Positions 37,531 through 50,100 of a stretch of DNA of 64,000 nucleotides are shown piece after piece. The stretch is from Colius striatus (Eukaryota > Chordata > Aves > Coliiformes > Coliidae). The translations under genes were made by a program, and so were the position numbers. Position 1 is the stretch's first letter. Each line of letters starts with the position of its first letter. The notes beneath the pieces are model-generated. The model saw nothing but the letters and a program-made list of their open reading frames with translations. It did not search any database and was not told the origin of the DNA. Location: assembly GCF_028858725.1 (NCBI RefSeq), contig NC_084763.1, positions 6,138,001 through 6,202,000 of the forward strand, read 5' to 3'.

Positions 37531-40500
37531 GATTAATGGCACACCTTGGACATGCACCGAGGCACAGGGAAAAATAAAGTGCTTCCAGTCTGCCCATGCT
37601 GTGAAATTCAACAGCAGAATGGTAACTCCAAACCCACCCTCAGGGCACTGGCATAGTCGAGGGCTTGCTTGACTGTTGCCCCATCCATGACCGTGCAACT
37701 TCCAACCATCTGTTTAGAAGAAAATATGGCAGAAACCAAGTCCCTCAGATTCTTCCAAAGCAGCAGGACACGTGATGGGATGCCGTTTGCATCTCTCGCA
37801 CATCCAAATAAAACATGCCACTAACCACGGCAGAAGCATGGGAGAAGGTGGATAACACAAGAAACTCACCGAGAAATGCCTTTGCAAATATGCCACGTTC
37901 CTCGGTGCAAGCCAAAACCAATCCTGACCATTTCAGAGGGCATCATTCTGATTTTGTTTATGGTGCTGTAAATTAGGAAGGACTCCATGGAGGTCAACAG
38001 AACTAAAAGGGTGTGAAATCGACGCAAGGGAAAGAAGAGAGGGGTTGAAAAAAATAGCTCTGTGTTTCTCTCCTTGCACACTAGCATCAGAGTCTGCTTC
38101 CTGGTTTATCAACGCATGCTATAGTCCTTTCTATTTCCCACTAGAGAGTTAGACTATTAGCATACAGCTGGACCTCTTAGGAGTAAAAAACAGAAAGGAC
38201 TGGAGTTTTGGAGCGGTGTTTTTATGTGGGTTTTTCTTTTTTCCACAACAGGCAATATAAAACACACAGAAGAGGGAGACATGACAAAGCAGGTTCTCAG
38301 CTACAGTAATTCAGGGCAGCTTCATTGTAGTCAGAGGAGTTATACTGATTTACACTAGATGGCTAATTTACATCAGTCTCCCCTCACTCTCTCTCTCCTT
38401 CTGGGTCCAAAGAGGTTGAAAGCAAGCACTGAAGAGAAAAAAAACAACTTATAAAGCCAAAGAAATTCAAGTGGCAGAGAACCTCGTGGAATGAGAATGC
38501 ATCAATATTTAACAATGCAAAGACTTATGTGCTGGAGAGGGAAGAGGGAGACAGAGCATGTTCCCAGGAAACTGGGCAAAGTTCCCAATGGAAAAGGCAT
38601 TGCAGCTGGAGAGTCCTGAACTGCTAGCACCACCTCTGATCCTCTTCTGAGGAGGGGGAAAACTACATTTAAGAAGGTTTATAATTATGGCAGCCCACTG
38701 GCTACAGGTTCCCATTCCCTCCTTGCTCAGGGTCTTCCTAGTGTCCTGCATCCTGGCACTCTGCACGCTCTCATTCCCACTGTTCTCCCTCTGCCTCAGC
38801 AGGATCCCTCCTTCCCACCACCACAAGATCTGCCTGGCATCTCGTTATAGCTTTTTCCTCCTATGTCCCTTCGGCACTGATTTTGTGGCTAAGGTGGTAG
38901 GTGGGTGAAGAAAAGAGCCATTGGCCATTGATTATTAGCATTACAGACTTCTGCCCCAAGGATAACTGTCTGTTGATTAGAGTACAGACTGTGGCTATCA
39001 AATCAGTTTCTAGCTCAACAGCACTCTTTCTGCGTGCGCTGTCCACCCTTCCAATCCAATTGGAAAAGTCCAGAGCAAGCTGGAAGCTTTGATGATGAAA
39101 ATCAGATCTTTTACAGCACTGTTATAAATAAAGCCTTTGTGGAGAACAATTTCTTTGAATCAAATTACTCTGTTAGCTTGTTACCTGGGGCAGCTGAGGA
39201 ACAACCACTTGCTCTATCATGGCCTGCTTCTGACAGCAATAAGCTTGAGCTGAGCTGAGGTAGGCAGGCAGAAGTCAGCCACTTCCACCAAATCCAACAG
39301 ACAGTGTGAGTCAACTGGGTTTGAACATGTCAGGAAGCCCTGCTAATTTTTCTCCAGCAAGCACTTTGGGGTTTTTCACCCAAACACCAGAACAATAGAT
39401 TGCATGTCAGACTTCTTTCACTCTTCACTTCAGTTACCCTCTGTGCACACAGACAGACACACACGCACTCCCCATTTGAGCTACTGGAAGTCCAGTTATA
39501 TCCACCCTAGCAAAGCCCTCTGGGCAGATGTAAGTAATATCAGCCAAAAGTGCTTTGGGTAGTACACCTTTTAGTCTGGTTCACTGATGTAAACGAACTC
39601 CGGCAGGTAAAAAAAAAAGGAGTTTGTTTTTATGCTTGATGTTGGTTTAACTGCAGCTGCCATAAATATACAGCTGGAAATGTCACAGCACAATCACACC
39701 CTGACTGACAATGAAATACCAGCCAACGGTTCTGGCATAAATCTTGCCTAAAGAAAGTATCAAGGTTTAATTTCTAGGGCAAAGGGAAGCGGGCAGGCCC
39801 AGCAGGCAAGAACTGAAAAGAAAAGCAAGAAGAAAGGCACCTTAGGAGAAAACAATTCTCTTATTAAATAGATACTCATTTGTGTACATTAGTAGATAGT
39901 GCTGCATCCCATCAGCAGCCCCTCTTCCAACAGTCAGAATTTTTCTGCCTGTCTAAAGCCTCTGGATAAAGCTGCCAACTGCTGAATGAAAAAAAGCTTC
40001 AATGAAAATACTTAGTTTTGGCTGAGACAAGGCCACCTACGAGGCTTTCCCTTTTTTCCCTCCTCAGTCTCCCTCTCCCAAGCCCCTTGCAGTCATTAAT
40101 TTGCTAGCAGCAGCTGTGATTGTCTGAGATAGGCAGAGGAGCGTTAAGACCATCCTGTGCCTCATGCCAATGCTGTTAGTTCAGGAATATGACGGGATTA
40201 TATTTTAAGATGTTCCTCCCGTTGCATGCAAGGCTGGAACTGAAAAAAAATAATAAAAAGGAACTTAAGAGGATTTTCATGCAGTGTGTTTGTTATTCAT
40301 TTTGTTGTTGCCACACCATGTGGGATTTGTGTGCATTTAAGATATCAACTTAACTATGTTCCCTTCACTTCATTACCAGCTTTTGCCAGCTGATGGGATG
40401 CCAAGGTGAAGTAACTGAATCAAAGAAGATTTAAAGTAAATACCATTTAGAATACAGGGCAAACAATATAATACTAGTGAAGTGGCTAGAGAAGGGGGAG

Positions 40501-42299
40501 AGGAGGGGAGGAAAAAAAAGAGTATCATGTGCCATTTTAATAGAGGCTGCCTCTCTAAAAGACTAATGAGAGGAGAAACCAGCTGTCCCAACAAAAATCA
40601 TCTCAAATGTTGCCAGAGACTTCTGTTGTCATCAGTCCCTTCCTTCAAAGGACCACTTCGCTCAGGTTTTATTTGGCAATGTCTTTTACTGCATTCTGAA
40701 AGGCATTCCAATCATTAGTTAGCCTTAGGAGGACAGCTACAAACAAACTCCTGCATTGTGCTGTAGATTGGCTTTGTCCTATTTGCAGTCTCTTTACCAA
40801 ACAGACATTATCAGTCCATGCCCAACAGATATTTTCTTTACATGTACTAAGAAGGTAAAGACTAAAAGCCAGATGCTTGGGCTATAAGCACTGGCTACAT
40901 ACTTTGTGTCCTACCTCTTCTTTTTTGGAGGGCCCTGTTGAGTTAGAGCATGTGTTATTCCCATGGTAAAGCTTTGCCAAAGGCATAAGCACGTGATATT
41001 ACCTTCACTGTTTTCTAGTCAGGAAAGTAAAATCTACTGTAACACACCTATCTAAACTTTCACTTTTCGAGGAGACTGACAGTGGTCAGCAGTGAATGTT
41101 TTAGAGAAAGGAATGAGAAATCTTGTCCTGGAAAATAATGAAATAAACTTGGATCTTGGAGAACTGACTTCTGTCAGGAACTCCCACTACCTGCAGTTCA
41201 GGCACTTCAAGGTTAGGGTCACTTATTCTCACTCTTTTAAACAACAAAATAATATTCTGTCCAGGGACCAGGCTAGTGTGAAGAATTCAGAACAAAAGTC
41301 TCTTTATACCTCTCTCTCCTCTGCCCAGATTTTGGAAATGAGAAATTTATTAACACTAGCAAATTGGAAAAGATATGGCCCAGTGAAGGGGAAAAGTCGT
41401 TGTTACTCCTTGCAAAAACCTTCTTCTAACAGCTTCAGAACTCAGGGACCTGCCAAGAGAGCAGTCATTTGAAAGAAAAAGAACTGGGGCTCCTGAGATC
41501 AGACAACTGCCAGGCAAAGCATGAAGAGCCAGTGGCTGAGTTACCATGCAATAGCCTGATCTCAAAATGGCTCACTCCAGGTCTTGCTGCCCATAACAAT
41601 GGGTTTAGCCTCACAATGGCATCAGGAAACTGAGACCTGTGGACCTACATTTTACAGCTGGGGAGTTCACATAGGGGCTCAGAGGGAGGAAGGAGATGGA
41701 TCCACATCTCCCCAGTGCTTAGTTGGTGTCTGAACCACAAGCAATAGCCCACCCCCAGCAGCGCCCAGGCCACAACTGTGCCCACAGCAGGGAACACGGG
41801 GGCAGCGGGGGCTTTGGCACATATTAGGAATGAAACCACATAACTCCAGGATCCCTGGGGTGTTTGTATGTTGGTTACTAGCAAATGTTTGAGCCCCAGC
41901 AGCAACACAGGCGCAGCTGCTCTCGCCCACACTACTCGGAGTAACACAGGACACGATACAATCACACCTTTGCTCTTCTCTGAGGCTTTTGGGCATCAGT
42001 CTTGAGTGACAACCTGGAAGCACTGGACAAGAACTCAGGAGATCTGACTACACATGGCCTGAGACAGGTCATTCCACTTCCATGCCTCTGTTTCTCAAGG
42101 TATTGCAGCTCAAATAATTATTCCTCCATTATCATTGAAACCTTTTGTTCTCCTGTTTGCCGTGCAGCTTACAAGGACGCTGTGTACCACTCTCATGTAC
42201 TTTTATTTTCTTAACCTCTGTTGTTTACAGAACCCCACTTTAAAAGGCTGGAAATAAAATTTCTCTATTGATTTCTTTTCTTTTTCCATTTGGCAAACA
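37531..42299. other. Intergenic, CR1-free, one exon-like segment
   Basis: No recognised gene. A possible internal-exon signature on the minus strand at 37,870-38,002 is discussed in the findings. Elsewhere frames are short and overlapping, and no CR1 copy is visible. Confidence 0.5.
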
Positions 42300-42329
42300 T
42301 TGATTTTTTTTTTCCTTGTGTTTTTAACA

Positions 42330-42860
42330 GAGCTTGAAATTAACGTGAATCTGTCCGTTCGGATCCCTGTTTGAATTAGTGCAGTTTTAGTAATAAAGTT
42401 AGGTAGCTGTTACCTTGGAAACGGAGCTGTGTTTTAGCAAACACTTTAACAAACATTAGGGCCTACACAAACAGAAGTAGCAAAGCCAAATTCCTTGATA
42501 AGAGTTTGGTGGATGTTGGTATCAGCCAGTACATTCAGCCCAGAACATGCTGCCAGCCTGATGGCGACGGCATAAAAAGCGTGTTAACTCGGGGGCTTTG
42601 GCAGTTTCACAACCTTCAAGTTTTTGCAAGTGCTTCTTTTCCCTTCTCATTGAGTAGTGCCATGTTGTCAGTCAGCATTAGGGATTCGCCGCGTTTCACT
42701 ATCCCTTAATTGCCAAGCTAATCTGAACTACTTGGCTCAGCTGTGTGATCCTGTAAAGGTACAGGTGTACTGTGCATACCTCCGATTCCACAGCAGCGTA
42801 ATATCCAAGGTACTGGGCATGATTGTCACGGCAAGATGGCCACAGGGAACTGACGATTAG
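42330..42860. promoter_or_regulatory. Candidate conserved noncoding element with X-box
   Basis: Repeat-free block with retained CpG (GTCCGTTCGGATCC, ATTCGCCGCGTTTC, GATGGCGACGGCATAAAA) in otherwise AT-rich DNA. It includes an RFX-type site and a YY1-like CAAGATGGCCAC near 42,833. No frame is convincing. This is a regulatory inference from motif and CpG content. Confidence 0.33.
42409..42422 (+). promoter_or_regulatory. RFX X-box-like palindrome
   Basis: GTTACCTTGGAAAC is an inverted repeat close to the RFX consensus GTTRCC-NN-GGYAAC. The left half matches fully and the right half has one mismatch. A binding role is inferred. Confidence 0.4.
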
Positions 42861-43479
42861 TTGCAGGGATATACCGTGCTGCTACAAACTCGCAGGTCTG
42901 AACAGCAGCCGGCATACTCAGGCCTTATCTCCTGCAGAAGTGCACGATAGAGCCTTGAGACAAAAGTACTGAAATGTATGTGACAGTTCAGAGAGCAGGG
43001 CTACAAACACATGTGGTGGAATATATCCCACAGCTGAAATGGGAAAGCAGTTGTCCATATACAGCTTCACTGGGCAGAACAGACTGAGACAGCTGTGTAA
43101 AGTTTTATCACCTGAAAATTGCTATTTATTCCGGTTAGATAAGGTTCACTTTTCTCAATGTCTTTAAGTTTCCAGCACCATAGGACCAGGTGCACCAGGA
43201 TAGAACCACTCCTACTTCCTCTCCCCTGAAAAAGGAAGCCTTTAACAAAGACCAAAAAACCGCCAGAACATCAGAATTGTTTCAACATCTCCTTGAGAGG
43301 TATGACCCACGTACCTCTGACGTTCTTTGACCATGAGGCTAAAGGTGAAGGTGGCTCAGACATGCTTGCTCAGATTCCGATTAAAAACAATAAAGGCTTT
43401 TAAAATAGTGATGGAGAAATGACCTGCTGTTCTGCTGTTGCTTTTTGTTTGTTTCTGGCTTCCAACAGTAAATTCACAA
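42861..43479. other. Short unassigned interval
   Basis: No gene, repeat or clear regulatory cluster recognised. Confidence 0.5.
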
Positions 43480-43870
43480 ACCAAAACTTGTAGCTTTGCA
43501 AAACGCCAACTGGTTGGTTACTTATTTAGCTAATGTGTATCTTTTGTGGGCAGGCAGCAGAACAATGGAGGAGGAAGGAGAGTGTTTAGTGTAACCTCAG
43601 CATTAACACATACAGCATAACAGATGAGTAACCACTGCATTTGAAGGGAAGTTCATGGAGCAAAGTAGAAATGATGTGTGTGCAGGATACAATTACAGCA
43701 GTAATGTAATAACATTCCATGTTAGATTATTAGGGGTCTATTCTGTTCTTGACATGCCTACATAGCTCCCATTAATGTTAATTGAGGTTATGCACGTGAA
43801 TCAGCAGCTGAGCAAATCACTAAATTAATTACATGTAAAGTACCCGTTTCATTTTTTAAAATCCACCAAT
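43480..43870. promoter_or_regulatory. Candidate conserved noncoding element
   Basis: AT-rich repeat-free block with TAATTA at 43,826-43,831, CCATTAATGTTAATTGAG, AATTACAGCAGTAATG and TTATTTAGCTAATG. A TCAGCAGCTGAGCA imperfect palindrome (43,801-43,814) contains an E-box CAGCTG. It has no coding potential. It is assigned by texture. Confidence 0.3.
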
Positions 43871-46639
43871 ACCTTTGGCCAGTGCAAATGCTTCAGGAAG
43901 GAATTACCACAGGGCCGAGGAGAAGGGACATGCAAAAGACTGTGCAGATTTAAAAACACCATTAAGTCAAATTAAGTTTAGACAAATAGGCAAGGGATAG
44001 TGGGAATGTTAATTCCTAGACAGGGCCTCCAGTCCATTCTTCAGAAACCCTGGGGCTCTGTTTGAATAAGCTAGGAGAGACTCTTGCTTTTCTGTAGCAC
44101 CTCCTGCAGAGGAGGTTATCTGGAGCTTTTGTAAACAAAGGTGTTAAATAGTGGCTCTGCAGGCAAAGGCGGCACCTATTGTGAGTGCAGCCAGAAGAGC
44201 AACGACAGGCTTGGATAAGGCACACAGCTACTATTTTTTTTTTGTCCTGCTTGGCAATTACAACCCCCACTTTCTGTCCAGGAACGCTTTGATCAAGCAG
44301 CTGTGATGACAAGGATCAGTGTGATGACAAAGTCTTTGCATATGGTGGGAGAAGTTTGGGCTTGAAATTCAAAGCCTGTGTTTCACCGGAGTGTTTCATT
44401 CTGCAAAGGCTTACCCCAGAGTTTGAAGGGCGGAGAAGTGTTGATTCAAGAAACTGAATCAACCTTCTCTCTCTTTCTTTGTTTCATTTTTGGTTTAACC
44501 ACCAGAAGCTCTTGAGCTTTCGGCACTCCTGAGCTGCTAAAACTGAGTGCAAAGGACAGAACATGCTTCCTGGGAAAGGAGGGCAGCAGTAAATACCTTC
44601 CCATCATCTGCACTTTTAATATTGCCTCTTTCTGATGCTATAATTAGAGCAGAGCTGGGCTGTTAGCCTTTCCCACAGCAGGAACCCCCTGGAATCCCCT
44701 TCTCAGCCGGGCAGGATCTGGAAGGGATTCCCCCATCGTTCAGCAACCTGAGAAGGCCCGGATGGTCATAAAATCCTGACACCTGTTTGTGATCCCCCAC
44801 TGGGAGACGGGACAACTGCCCCACATTCAGACTTCCTGAAATAGAGCAATATCTATGATACATCCAACAGAGTCCCCCCTCGCTGTAGATTAGAAAGGAT
44901 GCCTGAGCTTTAAAGCTTTATTTTGGATGGAATCAATAGCCTCTCTGGTTTCATCTGGATCTCTCTTGAAAGAGCAGCTTCTGGAGTGGCTTTAGTTACA
45001 GCAAGCTCTGCTGCCCCCACAGATAGCTTGTGGCCTGGCTTCCCGTGTGTGCCTGGTGGCACTGGAGCATGGTGGACGTGCTTGACCATGTAAAGAGGCC
45101 TGGCTTCAAAGAGTTATGCTTACAGGCTCACTGCCGGCCTGACAGGCAATAGGGAACTCGAGTTTCACCTCAAGACAGTGTGGACACAGCTGCCGAAGTA
45201 AAGCAAAGCTAACCCTGGTCAGCTGCACTGCAGATGGGCTTGCCAATTTAATTATCAGCAGTGTTACATTCTGTAATTCTTACTAGATGTTTATATCCAT
45301 TTACATTAAGAGTATCTCGTCGTCACCAGGGGTATAATGAGGGCCAACAGGAGGTAGAAGCAAGGTGAGCTGTCACCCAGGCTGATGTGTGTCTGGATCC
45401 TAGTACCACAACAGGTCAGATTCAGTGATATCAGAAAACCTAACTCACCTCCAAAATTACTTGTATGTCTCCTGCACATAGTGCCTTTCAATGTATACAG
45501 GCTCACTGTAAGAACACAGGGTCTAATGATTAAATACCCCTGTATCAAACATCCAGTAGCTGGAAGTTTTACTCTCCAATTCCACAAATATCAATTAATT
45601 GACCTGATCTCTTCTGCTCTTTAAGGTATTTCAGAAGTTACACCATACTAGGCCCTCTCCTTTGGCATTATGGATTGCACTTTAGCATAACTATTCAACT
45701 CCACTTTGTTTTCCTTAATGAAGTTGTGGGGACATCTGTGCTGGGAGAGAAGCGATAACACGCAAATAAATGGGTCAGGTGCTGCAAATAGAGCCAGCTA
45801 ATGCAAAAACAACTTGATTCAGACATCAATGATACTGAAGTTTTAACAGTGGCACACACAGCTGGGTTAATGCCTCCCTCACACCTCATGGGGTTGCTAC
45901 AGAGGATGCCCCTGAAGCTGGTGGAGACTTTTCACATCACCAAGTTTCCACTTCTGTGTGTAACAATCACAAGATAAGGCTCATAACCAATATCCTAAGT
46001 CAGAAAGAGGAATATTTTCCACTATGTTTTTTCTTCATTGAATTTTAAGTCTGTTTTTCATCTTTTTTTTTTGCCCATACTCCCTATAGTTAATCTGTCC
46101 CCAACCCATCCTAAACCAGCACAAGGGGCCTGATGCAGCGGTGCCTATCAATTAGGCCACTAATCCTGGACCACGGTGGTCAGCAGCCAGAGCAGTGTGC
46201 ATGCCTCATCTCTCTCCCCATCCTCATCCTCACCCCAGGGCCAGCCAACCTCGAGGCCCAGATACCCACAGCAGAGCACTCCAGGCCCCAGCTCCCGCTT
46301 GCCCACGGTGGCACAGTGCATGGCAGGAGACAACACAGCCACGGGAAGAGGGACTTGGTGAGCCCCAGGAGGGTGGCACATTCCTCACAGGGCCCCACGA
46401 CACAGCCTCCAACAAGCAACTAATGCCCTCACCCCACAAAACACGGCTGTCACGAGGCAGGCGTCGCCATTACCTTGCCCCCCTCAGTAGTTAGCTCCTT
46501 GCTCATCCCAAATGAAATATAAAGCTGAGCAGCGGGTGTTAGCCTAGATATGTAGGGGAGGGAATGGGGCAGGAGAAAAAAAGAGGAAGACAGCGGGAAA
46601 TAAGGAAAAAGTAAACAACAACAAAAATCTCTTTGCCCT
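43871..46639. other. Intergenic sequence left of the CpG island
   Basis: No recognisable exon or CR1 copy. GC and CpG content rises from about 46.1 kb toward the island. A TATAAAG word lies at 46,518-46,524, plus-oriented, about 120-180 bp outside the island core. Confidence 0.5.
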
Positions 46640-47105
46640 GCAACTCTTCCACTGACAGCCCCACGGAACACGGCGCTGCCGCCCGGCCAGGCCCCGCCGC
46701 GATGGAAGGGCAGCGGGCCGTAGGCTCTGCCCGGCGCGGCTCCTACGGGCGGCCAACGCGCTCCCACCTCCAGATACCGGGTGCCTGTAAGGGCAGAGCT
46801 GGAGCTGGCCCCCGAGCACCGGGCCGGGCTGGGCAGGCCTTCCCACGCCGCTGCCTGAGGCGCGGCCGCCACCTGCCGGCCCGCCGCAGCGCCGCAGCCC
46901 CGAGTCGCGCCGCCCGTCCCGCTTGTTACCTGAAGGAACGGTGCGGGGAAGAAGCCTTCCTGCGAAGAGAAGCCGGGGTCGCTGGAGCGGCTGGGCGGCC
47001 TTGGCCAGAACCGAAGGGACGAAGCCCACATGGGCAGCCTCCAAGTCGTATGGGTGCTGCGGAAGGCGCCGCCGGGGTGCTGCCCGAGGCTGGCGGGGCA
47101 CTAGC
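46640..47105. promoter_or_regulatory. CpG island, probable promoter
   Basis: About 460 bp of very GC-rich DNA with roughly fifty CpG dinucleotides counted by eye, against near absence in flanking sequence. It contains GC-boxes GGGCGG at 46,747-46,752 and 46,993-46,998. On the plus strand, ATG at 46,702 sits in a strong context (GCCGCGATGG) and stays open for 28 codons to a donor-like GTAAGG at 46,787. On the minus strand, an ATG at 47,031 is open for 34 codons exactly to TTCAG|GTAAC, with the exon ending at 46,930. I recognise neither peptide. CpG islands of this strength in birds nearly always mark promoters. The gene served, its strand and whether it codes for protein are unknown. Confidence 0.8.
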
Positions 47106-50100
47106 AGCCTCCTCTCTCTTCCATTTCCTTTGCTAATCTACTGTGAAACGACCAGGTGGTTCAAGTGAGGCAAAATTTACCCCTGATGTTCCATTAGCCC
47201 CTGACTGGTTTCAGGTGTAAATTGAGGCAGCATGTGGCTAGGGGCCAGGGCAATCACCTGGGTGTCTTTGAGCAAGAAAAGCCTGAAACACCCCGGCAAT
47301 CAGTCGGGAGTAGCTGGAACTGGACAGCGGATTGGGCCAGGAACAGAACAAAACCCACCACTTTTTGCCATTCTTTCCCCTTTTGTTTTTTATGTGCTAA
47401 AAATACTAATTTCCCAGTCAGATGTAAATCACATCATCATAACGCTCCCTCACAGCCTCCCTCATAAACGCTGTAGCCGCAGACTGCTGTCTGCCACTCT
47501 CAACCAGATGCCAAGCCACTTCAAGTAGGGATTTATTTCTTCTCTGCTGTTTGGGGAGTAATAAATATTGATCATGGACAAAAAATTATCACCATTGCAG
47601 TCAAAGACGACGCATAGGTTGTTATAAGTGAATGACTGCTAAGCTGGAGCATGGGAAGAGCCAAAACCAGGAAAGAAGTTTCTATTGTGATCTTTCTGTG
47701 GTACTAAGATGTAAATGTTATTGCCTCTTACCACTTTTTCACCCACACAGCAGACAAGTTAGTCCTGTGGGTTTTAGAAAAAGGAAGTAGGGCTAGTGAG
47801 GATGCTTACTCAGTTAGAAAATATTTCTTCCTCTGTACCTGTATTGATTACCTTTAGGTATGAATAGCAATGACATTCTTATCCTCCAAATGTTAGTTCT
47901 AGTCAATAGCAAAATTAATTTGTATACCAACAAATCCACAGCTATCCAGGAGGGAAATGAGCTCAGTATATAATAGAGGGGAGAGTTTTGGCAAAAGGGA
48001 GAGTGTAGAAAGAAGCCTGTTTATAAGAATTATTGATAAAAGAATTATATGTTTATAGAATCCAATTCCGTATCTGGAAGCGTTTTATATGCTCAGTCCT
48101 CAGCGATAACCACAACCATTTCAATAATTGCTGTTTGCTGAAGAAAATTGATTTGAAAATCTCCTTGATTCACTGACAGATTATTTTTTTGTACTAAAGT
48201 AGCACCCCAGAGTCCATAGCACAGATTAGGGCTCCTCTGAGGTAGGTGCTGTGTAAACTCATTATAGAGGAGTATTGTCCCTTCAATCCAGCAATTGCTT
48301 TTACACAGCTCAACAAGATCCATGGGCATGTATTTATGTGTGCCATACTGAAAGACTGCACTAAAGCCAATACCTGAGATAAAAGCATTTCTTTATTAGA
48401 GCCTACAAAGCTTCTCAAATGCTGAAAGGTGCCTTAAAAAAAGCTAGCATCCACACATAAAAGTCTCTAACTCACTCAAAACCCAAATCCACCATGAACT
48501 AACTCCTCAGAGGTGGAGAGGAGCTGGGGAAATGATAGAGTGCCATTCACAGACACTTTCAGCCTCTGCCATTGCCAGCTCTGGGGGCAAAGAAGGCCAC
48601 AGAAGAAGTTTGCAGAGGTGTGAGAGGATGCAAATACCTCAAGGAAAAATGCACTTCTAAGAAGAAAAAAAAGCCACTTTATGTAAATATGCATATAAGA
48701 CAAAAAAGTGATTGGAAAAAAGGTATTCTCCTGCTGAAGTATATGGTAAACTGCCAATACGTGCAAACAAGACATTAAGAAGCAGTATTACCCAGGAAAA
48801 GTGTGACAGGAGCAGAAAATTATCTCCATTGCAACGTCCAAGTAACAGGGTTTACCTTCCTCTCAATCTCAGTGTTATCCAGGGGCAAACTGAATGAAAC
48901 TGCATTTCACAGGCAAGTGATCCCTTGCCACGGACTGTATGCACAGGGGAGAGAAGATAAGTGTTTTGAGCACTGCAAATCCAAAGTAAAAACAAGTGAT
49001 GTGGGGGAAATCTTAAGTTGAAACTCAGAGGGCGCATGGGTTCTGGAGCAGTGACCTGGAGATGTGTTTCATTCCCCATGTACAAAGCCACAGCAGAAGC
49101 TGGGGAATACACACAAAGAATGCATAACAAAAGCAAGGAAGGTAGTGGTGACCTGAACATGCCAGAGTATCTGTGTTGTTTGCCTATCTTTCTCTAAAGC
49201 ATATGAAGGACAAGTCTTGAGTGAAATGGAGCAAACATAGCAAAAGCTACTCATCTCTGATCCGAAGTCCAGAGCAATCAAAGGAAGTCTGCCATGGCAC
49301 ACTGTATTCGGTATCCACAGCTTCAGTGAATACGGTCAGCCTATAAAAAGGAAGTACCAGATATATAGAGCAAAGGGGCCAGATGTTTGTCAGAATCCTG
49401 ATAAACGTTTCACCATTATGAAAAACAACTGAGCATCCTTCTCTCTGCTGGGTGCAGTAAAACAACTTTATGGCCAAATACTCACGATGTTACCAGAGTT
49501 ATACATCAAATATAAAGGTGTATATTGAAGTTTTTCATGCCTCCGTTTCTGGAAGTATTATGTGATGATGTGAAGTTTCTGGAAGTATTATGTGATTACA
49601 TGAAAACCCCAGTTTTATTCTGGGTTTGGTTTTATTTTTACTTCAGTTTCTAGTCTCCATGAAGCTGTAGAGAAAAGCTCAAAAGCCAATCAAATGGTCA
49701 AATTTGAACTCAAATCAAACACATAATAAATACATGCACATGCACACGTGTGGGGTATGTATATATGTTATAACCTCACTTCATAGATTGACATCAAATG
49801 TTTTAGAAACTGAGGGCTTGGCAATACTGTGATCATCAATGGCCAGGCAGGGACCTTTGGGGAGAAAAAAACATATGGGGTAATATTGCTGAATGCACAG
49901 GTACTACCAGTCACCGAAGTGACAGTGCCAAGATCTTGGCTGCTCAAAACTGGCATAGTTCCACTGGGTTACATAAAACAGCAGTTGGGTCATGAACTAA
50001 AACCTGAAATCAGAGGCAATACAAAACTGTGGCAATGCAGACATTTCAGCTTGCTTCACACTCCCCATCTTTTGTTAAACTTCTTTGTTTCTTCCCCTGG

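Noticed and set aside
46450..47101. Long open frames (185 and 193 codons) across the CpG island on the minus strand
   Set aside because: GC-rich DNA is poor in stop codons, so long frames are expected. The frames also run through a likely splice donor. Only the short segments up to the donors are worth testing.
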